A stretch of DNA of 7,116 nucleotides from an uncultured Opitutia bacterium (GTDB taxonomy: Bacteria > Verrucomicrobiota > Verrucomicrobiia > Opitutales > UBA953), in contig CAITUF010000336.1 of NCBI GenBank assembly GCA_903895475.1, positions 1 to 7,116 of the forward strand, written 5' to 3'. This document shows, piece after piece, positions 1 through 5,905 of this stretch. The notes under the pieces are model-generated. The model saw only the letters and a list, made by a program, of their open reading frames with translations. It did no database searches and had not been told where the DNA came from. Numbering within the stretch: position 1 is the first letter of the stretch; the number at the start of each line of letters is the position of its first letter. The position numbers were made by a program, and so were the translations under genes.

Positions 1-2107
1 CCGGGGCCTTTTCGCCGCGGGCCACAGCGAGGATGGTGGCTTCGGCGTGTTCGAGTCGCGGGAGGTGTTTCTTTAACTCATCGACGAACGAGGGACGATC
101 GGCGCTAGGCTTAGCAAACGGCTGGGTGGTGCGGTCGCCATAGGCAAAGGCCCAGTTCATGCAGCGCCAGGTATCGAACCACAGGCGGTTCTTTTCGACG
201 ATAGCCATACGCAACGTGGGAGCGGCTGGGGCGGGGCACCCGAGTGCTTGGGCGATGGCTTCGCCGACGACTTGGGAGCCCTCTGCAGTGAAATGCATGC
301 CGTCGCGGGTGAGTGTCTGGGGGGCGTCTTTAAGCGCGGTGAACAAGTCCACGAAGACCAAGCCGCGGGCTTGTGCGAGTGAACGGGCGGCCTCGTTAAA
401 TTCTGCGAGCCGGGCGTTAAGTCCCGTGTTATCAGGGATGCGTACGTCAGTGGGCTTCTCGAACGGGGCGGGTCCAATCACCACGAGCCGGGGTGTCACG
501 GCGGCAAAGTCTTGGAGCAGTGTCGCGTAGGCGGCCTTGAAATCTGCGGGCGTGCGCGTGGCGTCGAGTGCTTCGACTTGGCCGAACCACGTGAACACCA
601 TCGTGGCGCCAGCGCCGACGAGGTTCTCGCGCCAAGAGCCCCATTCCATCATGCGGTTCTGCCGGAAGACCGTATCACCTTCCCAACTCATGTGGCGGAA
701 TTTGGGCGCCAGCTTCTGCCCATGCTGGGTGAGGCGGGCTTCCAATTCACCTTGCCGTTGCTCGAGCACCATATTTTCGCCGCCCGTAAAGACAATCACC
801 TCAGCGGGGGCGATGGCGAACTGACGATCCGTGAATGCTGCTGGTCGCGCCTGCGCCTGAGGGGTGGAACTTAGGCGTTGCATGGGCGCGGGCAGCACGG
901 TGGCTTCCAGTGGGCTAGGCGGTAACTCCTCGATGGCGAAATCCTTAAAGAAGGCTTGGCCACCGCCAGCGGAGGAAATCTCCAGCGCAAAAGACCCTTG
1001 GCGGCGCCGCGGCGCGGGCTCGTGGTAATCGGCCATCAGTACGCCATTAACCCAAGTTTGGAGGTGAGCCCCTTCGGCGCGAACGCGGTACTCATTCCAG
1101 TCGCCGGCTTTGATGGTTGACGCGACCTTTTCTTTGGCTGGGTAGGCAATCATACCGCCTTTAGGCCCTTCCTTAAACAGGCCGCCATCGTAGCCCTGGC
1201 CGATGTCGCACTGCCATCCGACGATACGCTTTCCTGGGGTAAGCTCGCAGCGGAAGAAGAGACCTGTACCGACTTTGCCTTCAGTCTTGGCCTTAAACGT
1301 TAGGTCAAAGTTCTCGAAGGATGGCGCGGAAGTTAACCAGGAGTCTACGGGCTGAGCGCGACCGCCGCCCACCATGGCGCCGTCTTGGACCTTCCAGAAG
1401 CGGGTGGCATCACCGCCCCAACCAGCCAGAGTGGATCCATCGAAGAGCGGACGGACTTTTTTAGGGGCAGGTGGCACGGGCGAAGCGGCTAACGCTTCGA
1501 TACGGATATTACGGTAACGCACGAGCGAGGTTGCGTTTCCATGAATCTGTACCGCGATCAGCCCGGTCTGCGGAATCGCCGCATCGGTTTCGGTGTAGTC
1601 GACGGTCTGGACGCCGTTGAGCCAGATTTGGATGCGTGGGCCCTCGGCGCGGATACGGTAATCGTTCCACTCGCCCAGCGCCTTCATGGCCTTTTTCTGG
1701 GTGGGGGCGTCGGGCCGAGCGAGGACCTTGTTGCGGCGACTCTCATCATACAGGCAGCCGTCGTAGCCCGCGCCGAGGTCGGCTTGGTAGCCTTTCATCT
1801 CATAATGATTCGGGATACGGGTGGAACGGAACTGCACGCCCCCGTTCACGAAGCCCTTGGTACCTTCGAGCTTCCATTGTAATGTCAGGTCAAAGTTCTC
1901 ATAGGCCTGCACCGTGGCTAGGAAGTTATTCTTCTCCTGGGGCTGGCTGAGGCTCCCGGCTTCGATGGCTCCCGAGCTGATGCGCCAGACCTTGCCCGTA
2001 TCGCCTTCCCAGCCCGCGAAGGACTTGCCGTCCAATAGGTCAGCGGGTGCGGCGGCGAGGCCGATGACGGATAGGGTAAGCAGGAAAAAGCGCAATAACG
2101 TGGCCAT
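1..2107 (-). CDS. Secreted protein with two DUF1080 domains and an SGNH/GDSL-like domain (C-terminus beyond window)
   Basis: The reading frame is open from the ATG at 2107-2105 to the left edge, giving 702 codons and no stop, so the C-terminus is missing. Residues 1-20 form a signal peptide (basic start, LLRFFLLTLSVIGLAAA core), implying export. Residues 24-206 and 219-394 are two DUF1080 (PF06439, 3-keto-disaccharide hydrolase-like, lectin-fold) domains. Each opens with an L-[LF]-D-G-x-x-x-x-G-W motif and carries Q-x-D-[IL]-G-x-G-Y-D-G, G-[ED]-W-N-[DE]-Y-R and W-[LV]-N-G-V. After a Pro/Ala-rich linker, residues 433-625 resemble the SGNH hydrolases found beside such domains in planctomycetes and verrucomicrobia: SWEGDTV, FTWFGQVEALD, FVDLFT and an Asp602-x-x-His605 block (DGMHF). 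Block I reads FTGGEN (440-445) instead of GDS, so the nucleophilic Ser is not where expected. Residues 626-702 resemble the KN-x-L-W-F-x-x-W-R tail of this family. Likely role: periplasmic or surface carbohydrate or ester breakdown; the substrate is unknown. No good Shine-Dalgarno precedes the ATG. The terminator at 2236-2272 separates this gene from the upstream autotransporter. Confidence 0.9.
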   Translation of the reverse strand, partial: MATLLRFFLLTLSVIGLAAAPADLLDGKSFAGWEGDTGKVWRISSGAIEAGSLSQPQEKNNFLATVQAYENFDLTLQWKLEGTKGFVNGGVQFRSTRIPNHYEMKGYQADLGAGYDGCLYDESRRNKVLARPDAPTQKKAMKALGEWNDYRIRAEGPRIQIWLNGVQTVDYTETDAAIPQTGLIAVQIHGNATSLVRYRNIRIEALAASPVPPAPKKVRPLFDGSTLAGWGGDATRFWKVQDGAMVGGGRAQPVDSWLTSAPSFENFDLTFKAKTEGKVGTGLFFRCELTPGKRIVGWQCDIGQGYDGGLFKEGPKGGMIAYPAKEKVASTIKAGDWNEYRVRAEGAHLQTWVNGVLMADYHEPAPRRRQGSFALEISSAGGGQAFFKDFAIEELPPSPLEATVLPAPMQRLSSTPQAQARPAAFTDRQFAIAPAEVIVFTGGENMVLEQRQGELEARLTQHGQKLAPKFRHMSWEGDTVFRQNRMMEWGSWRENLVGAGATMVFTWFGQVEALDATRTPADFKAAYATLLQDFAAVTPRLVVIGPAPFEKPTDVRIPDNTGLNARLAEFNEAARSLAQARGLVFVDLFTALKDAPQTLTRDGMHFTAEGSQVVGEAIAQALGCPAPAAPTLRMAIVEKNRLWFDTWRCMNWAFAYGDRTTQPFAKPSADRPSFVDELKKHLPRLEHAEATILAVARGEKAP
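926..2038 (-). repeat. Tandem duplication of the DUF1080 domain within the secreted hydrolase gene
   Basis: Two successive copies of the same domain are encoded at about 2038-1490 and 1453-926. They align in order through the D-G-x-x-x-x-G-W opening, the ENFDLT block, the G-Y-D-G block, the W-N-[DE]-Y-R-[IV]-R-A-E-G block and the W-[LV]-N-G-V block. The copies are clearly diverged: the second is shorter around residues 240-255 and has a different loop before its G-Y-D-G motif. This is an old duplication, not a recent DNA repeat. A short linker rich in Ala, Pro and Lys separates them at residues 207-218. Confidence 0.8.
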
Positions 2108-2235
2108 GGGGTAGGGTGTTTGTAGGCTAATCCCGACAGGTGGAAACAAGAACCTGCGGCTGGTCTGGGGTTGCGCCCCATACCCCCTGATTAGCACGGA
2201 GGCGGGGCCTGGCCTGTCTCTATGGGCTCTCAACC

Positions 2236-2272
2236 TCAACAAACAAGCAGGCCGCCCGAATGGGCGGCCTGC
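2236..2272 (-). terminator. Rho-independent terminator of the autotransporter gene
   Basis: A perfect 11-bp GC-rich stem pairs 2247-2257 (GCAGGCCGCCC) with 2262-2272 (GGGCGGCCTGC) around a 4-base loop. Read on the minus strand, it is followed by a T-rich tract (TTGTTTGTTG) at 2246-2237. It begins 21 bases past the stop codon of the autotransporter at 2294. The plus-strand flank (GTTTAACG) is a poorer T-tract, so the terminator mainly serves minus-strand transcription. It implies that the DUF1080-SGNH gene, which starts at 2107, is transcribed from its own promoter somewhere in 2108-2236. I could not identify convincing -35 and -10 boxes there. Confidence 0.88.
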
Positions 2273-2293
2273 GTTTAACGACTCCGTGGAGGC

Positions 2294-5200
2294 TTAGAAG
2301 CGGAACGAGTAACCAGCCTTGATTTGGTGGGCGGACTTGATGTCGGCGCCGGAGTAGTAGTCGTAGCCTAGGGTAACGGCGCGGCCTTCGCCGAGTGCCA
2401 GGTTAAAGCCGAGGCCAGCACGGAGCAGGTCTTGGCCGGCACCGGAGGTCTGGACCGTGAAGGACGTCGGTACGGCCGCGTCCGCGAAGCCTGCGTTCAA
2501 CGCACCGCCTTCGTTGCTCAAGGCATGTTCGTAGGCGATGTTCAGCGAAACCGTGACGACATCGCCGAGCTGGATGCCATAACCCATGCCGATTTCAGCG
2601 GTCACGTCGGACTGCTTGGCGGCAGCGACGCTGAGGTTAGCGCCCGTCCCCGTTTCGAGGAAGGCATCGGAGGAGCCGATATTTCGGCTGATCCCGACGT
2701 AGGGAGTGAAGGCACCGAGCTTCGTGAAACTCAGGCGGGCGTTCAGGCTCGTCGAGTTGATCTTCTGGTTGGCGAAGGACTGACCGGAGCGCGTGCCGTT
2801 GGCATTGAGCTCGCCGATTACCACGCCGACGTCCAGACGACCTAACGCGATGTTGGTGCCGAAACCGAGACCGTACGAGCGGCCCGAAGCTTCGGAGGCG
2901 AAGCCGCTAGCGCTGGACTGGCCGGAGTTATCGGACACCAGCACCGAGAAGACCGAGTCTGCACCGGCCTGGTGGCTGAGGACTGCGTAGCGGGCGTTCA
3001 CGTCGAAGCTACCATTGAGGGTGGTCAAGGAGGCGGTCGAGGTGGACTGCTCTTGGTTGTAACCGAGCTGGACATTCCAACCCTCGTTCGCTGCGGTGGC
3101 GCCGACAAAGGCCCGGGCCAGGGAGAGCGAGTTGCGGGAGGCCATCAGCATGGTCGTGCCGTACGGCTCAGGGGAGAGTGCGTCGAGGGCAGTATCAACG
3201 TTAGCGGCGCCGAGGAAGGCGACCGTGGCGGCACCCATCTCGCCGGTGGCGATGAAGGCCTTGCTGGTGGCCAGCGCGGCGGTTCCGTTCTTGATCACCT
3301 GCGCGTTGGTGAGGCCGTCCGCATAGAGTGCGGTGGCGATTGCCTTACGGTTGGTGTCGACGGTCAGGTCGGCGAACGTCTGGGTTTCGGTCAGGCCTGA
3401 ACCGTGGATACGGCCGGTGGCGTTATTGAAGAACACCTGCGTGGCCTGCGTGCCGCGGTCGAGGTTCGTGAACGAACCCGAGTAGGCGGCAGCAGTGACG
3501 GCGAGGACGGACTCGGTGCGGGCGAGGTCGAAGGTGCCGCCCGTCTTGGTGGCCTTGATGGTGCTGCCAGCCTGGAACGTCGCGGTGCCAGAGACGATCA
3601 CTTGGTCATGCTGCGTGTTTGCGGTGAGGCCCCAGACTTCGATGTCGAGCGTACCCGCTTCGATGTAGTTACCAGTGACGTTGACCGTGCCGGGGGAGTT
3701 GCCAGGGGCGAGCGTGCCGAGGTTAGTCAGGTTGCCGACGATGCTGGCGTTACCACCGAGGCTGCCCCCCTTGAGGATGCGGACTGCGGAGGCGAGCGAG
3801 CCGTTGACGACGAGCTTACCGGCTTCGACGTTGGTGTTGCCGGTGTAGCTGTTGACGCCGGTGAGGGTCAGCGTACCCGAGCCGTTCTTCCAGAGGCCGC
3901 CGGTACCGCCGATGGCGCCAGAGACCGAGGTGTTCGCGGTGGTGTTGAAGACGCCACCCGTGCCGGTGAGGGCTACGTTATAGTTGATGGCCGTGCCGCT
4001 GGCGAGGATCGTGCCGCCGTTATCGAGCGTCAGGAGATTGCCGTTGAGGCTACTGTTAGGGTTCTTGAAGTTGAGGGCGATGAACTGACCGCCTTCGACG
4101 AGGGTGGCGGCGCTGGCGCCCGTGGCGGCGGCGTGGTTCTGGGTGGCGACGAGGAACCATTTGCTACCGTTGATGCCGTCGGCGACAATCGAGGTGATGT
4201 CGATGATGCCGGAGTGTTCTTCGTCGAGGGTCTGGTACTGGGTTGCGCCCGTGGTGAAGCGGCTGCGATCGGATTCAAAGATTTGGACGGCGCTGGCCTC
4301 GATTTGGGTCTGAGAGCCGGCGAGGGGGTTCACGACCCAGTGCTTGGCGACGTAGGCGCTATTACCTGGGTCTTCCTGGATGTAGAGCAGGCCGTCATCG
4401 CCTACCGTCAAGTTATCGAAGCTGGCGGCCTTGGCGCCGTCCTTGCCGGTCAGTTTGGTGCTGTCGACGAGGACCTTGATGTTTCCACCCGTGGTGAGGA
4501 TGCCGTTGGTGGCGTCGCTATTGAAGTCGAACTGATAGATTTTCGCGCTCACGGTCACGTTGTTCATCGCGCTTCCGCTGGCGCCCGTGGTGGCTAAGAT
4601 GAGCGAGTCATGGTCGAGCCAGTGGGCGTCTTCGGGGCGGGCGAACTGGGTCACGCCGAGGCGGGTCGATTCAGCTTGGAACTCGACGCCGGTCTTGGCG
4701 CCGATGGTCGCATTCGTGAAGATTTGGTGGAGTGTGAAGGCGCCAGTGATGCCGGTGGCGTTCTCGAGGGTGACAGCGCCCGTGTAGCCGGTCGCGGAGG
4801 TCACCTTGATGCCGTAGGTGTTACCGTTCGTGAGGCCAGCCTTCTGGACGGCGTTGCCGAGGTTAGTCTTGGCTCCGATGTAGACATAGACTTCGCCAGG
4901 GGTGGTGTCATCCGTGCCGACGACAACGGTTTGGAGGAGGTTGGCGGCGCCAGGGCTTACGCCGTAGTTCGAGCGAGCGAGGGCGTTTTCCCACGAGTAC
5001 TTACCGTGGTGGGGGAGTTCGTAGACCTTGCCGGCTTCAGCGCCCGTGGCAATCCAGGCGAAGGCCTTGCCTTCGGCACCGGTTTCTTCACCGTTCATTA
5101 AAATAAGGCCGTCGTAACCGGTCGAGCTGCTCGCATCCCAGAAGGCGGCGGCCTTCGGCAAGTCGGCCGAGCAGAGTCGGGCAATTGCGTAAGGGGTGGA

Positions 5201-5611
5201 GGGTTGGGCCCAGGTGGTACCGTTCCACATCAACTGGTTCGCCGCTGAGGTGACGAGGTCTCCGCCGGAGATGACCTGCCAGGTGGAGGTGTTGATCACC
5301 CACTTGGAGACAAAGGCGCCAATCGCTCCGTGGGCCCGAGTCGTGCCCACGGTGTTACCGAGCTCATGATTGGCGAGAACGGTCATCGTGCCGTTGCCAT
5401 TGGAGAAAGCACCGAGGCCGTCGGGGATGCCGACCATCTGGTAACCACCGATGGCGTCGCCCACGGTGAGCAACGCAGTTGCGGACCAGCCCGGTGAAGT
5501 GGGCGTGAGGTAGGACGTTTGCGAACTGGAGGGACCGGTGAACACGTTCTGCGCGGAGAGCGAGACTGTGGCGGCGGCAGCGAGGAGGAACGAACGGGCG
5601 AGGTTTTTCAT
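2294..5611 (-). CDS. Autotransporter with a PhoX/DUF839-like phosphatase passenger and C-terminal beta-barrel
   Basis: Complete 1105-residue protein, ATG at 5611 to TAA at 2294. Residues 1-20 are a signal peptide (MKNLARSFLL, then an Ala-rich core, cleavage after LSA). Residues ~40-505 look like the PhoX/DUF839 family: GIPDGLGAF (61-69), NHELG (81-85), RLCSADL (145-151), NGEETG (173-178), KYSWENALA (204-212), RPEDAHW (325-331), SFDNLTVGDDG (397-407) followed by IQEDPGNSAY, and DEEHSGIID (463-471). Known PhoX members are metal-dependent alkaline phosphatases with a beta-propeller; the activity here is inferred. Residues ~550-605 contain an autotransporter-associated beta-strand repeat (GSGTLTLTGVNSYTGNT), and 626-661 the usual LAPGNSPGT-containing continuation. 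LSPEPYG (812-818) precedes a C-terminal barrel (~845-1105) ending in Phe, as outer-membrane barrels do. The predicted route is Sec export, then barrel-mediated surface display. The only cysteine is residue 147. No Shine-Dalgarno at usual spacing is visible. The gene is divergent from the NERD-helicase and ends at a strong terminator. Confidence 0.92.
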   Translation of the reverse strand: MKNLARSFLLAAAATVSLSAQNVFTGPSSSQTSYLTPTSPGWSATALLTVGDAIGGYQMVGIPDGLGAFSNGNGTMTVLANHELGNTVGTTRAHGAIGAFVSKWVINTSTWQVISGGDLVTSAANQLMWNGTTWAQPSTPYAIARLCSADLPKAAAFWDASSSTGYDGLILMNGEETGAEGKAFAWIATGAEAGKVYELPHHGKYSWENALARSNYGVSPGAANLLQTVVVGTDDTTPGEVYVYIGAKTNLGNAVQKAGLTNGNTYGIKVTSATGYTGAVTLENATGITGAFTLHQIFTNATIGAKTGVEFQAESTRLGVTQFARPEDAHWLDHDSLILATTGASGSAMNNVTVSAKIYQFDFNSDATNGILTTGGNIKVLVDSTKLTGKDGAKAASFDNLTVGDDGLLYIQEDPGNSAYVAKHWVVNPLAGSQTQIEASAVQIFESDRSRFTTGATQYQTLDEEHSGIIDITSIVADGINGSKWFLVATQNHAAATGASAATLVEGGQFIALNFKNPNSSLNGNLLTLDNGGTILASGTAINYNVALTGTGGVFNTTANTSVSGAIGGTGGLWKNGSGTLTLTGVNSYTGNTNVEAGKLVVNGSLASAVRILKGGSLGGNASIVGNLTNLGTLAPGNSPGTVNVTGNYIEAGTLDIEVWGLTANTQHDQVIVSGTATFQAGSTIKATKTGGTFDLARTESVLAVTAAAYSGSFTNLDRGTQATQVFFNNATGRIHGSGLTETQTFADLTVDTNRKAIATALYADGLTNAQVIKNGTAALATSKAFIATGEMGAATVAFLGAANVDTALDALSPEPYGTTMLMASRNSLSLARAFVGATAANEGWNVQLGYNQEQSTSTASLTTLNGSFDVNARYAVLSHQAGADSVFSVLVSDNSGQSSASGFASEASGRSYGLGFGTNIALGRLDVGVVIGELNANGTRSGQSFANQKINSTSLNARLSFTKLGAFTPYVGISRNIGSSDAFLETGTGANLSVAAAKQSDVTAEIGMGYGIQLGDVVTVSLNIAYEHALSNEGGALNAGFADAAVPTSFTVQTSGAGQDLLRAGLGFNLALGEGRAVTLGYDYYSGADIKSAHQIKAGYSFRF

Positions 5612-5671
5612 GGGTTGGGAAAGAACCTTAGCTGTTTAACTTTACAGATTGATGTCAGGTAAACGACGGAT

Positions 5672-5682
5672 GTGTCATACAC
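5672..5682. promoter_or_regulatory. Small palindrome, possible operator
   Basis: GTGTCATACAC is an inverted repeat with 4-bp arms and a 3-base centre. It sits about 60 bases upstream of the autotransporter start and 50 bases before the strong plus-strand Shine-Dalgarno. The position would suit a transcription factor site acting on one or both divergent genes. The arms are short enough to occur by chance and I do not recognise the binding site of a known regulator. Confidence 0.15.
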
Positions 5683-5720
5683 CGAACGGTAACATTTGGC
5701 ACAATCTTGATGCTTCTAGT

Positions 5721-5731
5721 AAAGGAGGTGA
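5721..5731 (+). promoter_or_regulatory. Perfect extended Shine-Dalgarno sequence not used by any large gene
   Basis: AAAGGAGGTGA is fully complementary to the conserved TCACCTCCTTT tail of bacterial 16S rRNA. The nearest downstream ATG is at 5745, 16 bases after the GGAGG core and so farther than the usual 5-9. It opens a 20-codon ORF. The NERD-helicase start at 5906 is 175 bases away and in-frame stop TAA at 5894-5896 prevents an N-terminal extension to this site. The element may serve the short ORF, may be a remnant, or may be chance. Read from the minus strand it gives the autotransporter 5' region an anti-Shine-Dalgarno-like sequence. Confidence 0.4.
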
Positions 5732-5744
5732 CTTCACTGGCCGG

Positions 5745-5807
5745 ATGATTTTACGGAGACGTCAGCTGGCGGGGGAGGGATGGGTGCCGTGGTGGCCTTG
5801 GGCCTGA
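5745..5807 (+). CDS. Candidate 20-residue leader peptide with a C-terminal tryptophan cluster
   Basis: The ORF runs from ATG 5745 to TGA 5805-5807 and ends in GWVPWWPWA: four Trp in the last eight residues, after a basic N-terminal part (MILRRRQ). It follows the best ribosome binding sequence in the window, although the spacing is long. A 5-bp GC-rich hairpin (5812-5832) followed by CTTTG lies immediately after the stop. Together these resemble the layout of an attenuation leader. Against this, the downstream gene is a NERD-helicase with no tie to tryptophan, and the run of TGG codons lies in a very G-rich stretch where Trp codons arise easily. I treat it as a candidate only. Confidence 0.18.
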   Translation: MILRRRQLAGEGWVPWWPWA

Positions 5808-5905
5808 GGGCGGGCTGCCGGAACGATAGCCCCTTTGACAGTCAAGCACTTGGACTGACCTCGGAGCAGGCTTGCGGGCAGTTTCTTCTTGGGTAAATAA
5901 GGCCA

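Larger units (their letters stand above)
5612..5905. other. Divergent intergenic region between the autotransporter and the NERD-helicase
   Basis: These 294 bases separate two genes transcribed away from each other, so both promoters should lie here. The left half (5612-5720) is clearly more AT-rich than its surroundings, as expected for promoters. I cannot assign sigma70-type boxes with confidence on either strand. It holds small inverted repeats: GTGT-cat-ACAC at 5672-5682, and TTTAC/GTAAA arms at 5641-5645 and 5659-5663. The right half (5721-5905) holds a perfect Shine-Dalgarno sequence, a candidate 20-codon ORF and a 5-bp hairpin (GGGCT 5812-5816 with AGCCC 5828-5832). Beyond these I see no gene in it. 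Confidence 0.7.

Noticed and set aside
1541..1882. Plus-strand ORF inside the first DUF1080 region
   Set aside because: It is the complement of a conserved DUF1080 domain on the minus strand and has no motif of its own.
2247..2272. The strong hairpin as a bidirectional terminator or an attachment site
   Set aside because: The T-rich tract is clear only on the minus strand, and both flanking genes run on the minus strand. No direct repeat or integrase supports an attachment site.
3404..4597. Long plus-strand ORF of 397 codons opposite the autotransporter gene
   Set aside because: It lies fully antisense to a well-supported gene. Its product is a low-complexity Gly/Ala/Asp/Glu/Val/Arg mix with no recognisable domain, as expected from the complement of a GC-rich gene rich in Thr, Ala, Gly and Asn.
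5641..5664. Inverted arms TTTAC and GTAAA as an operator
   Set aside because: The arms are only 5 bp, AT-rich and 13 bases apart, which is common by chance in an AT-rich intergenic stretch.
5696..5722. Possible plus-strand promoter TTGGCA with TAGTAA after 15 bases
   Set aside because: The spacer is short, the -10 box matches only half of the consensus, and transcription from it would start after the Shine-Dalgarno that it overlaps.
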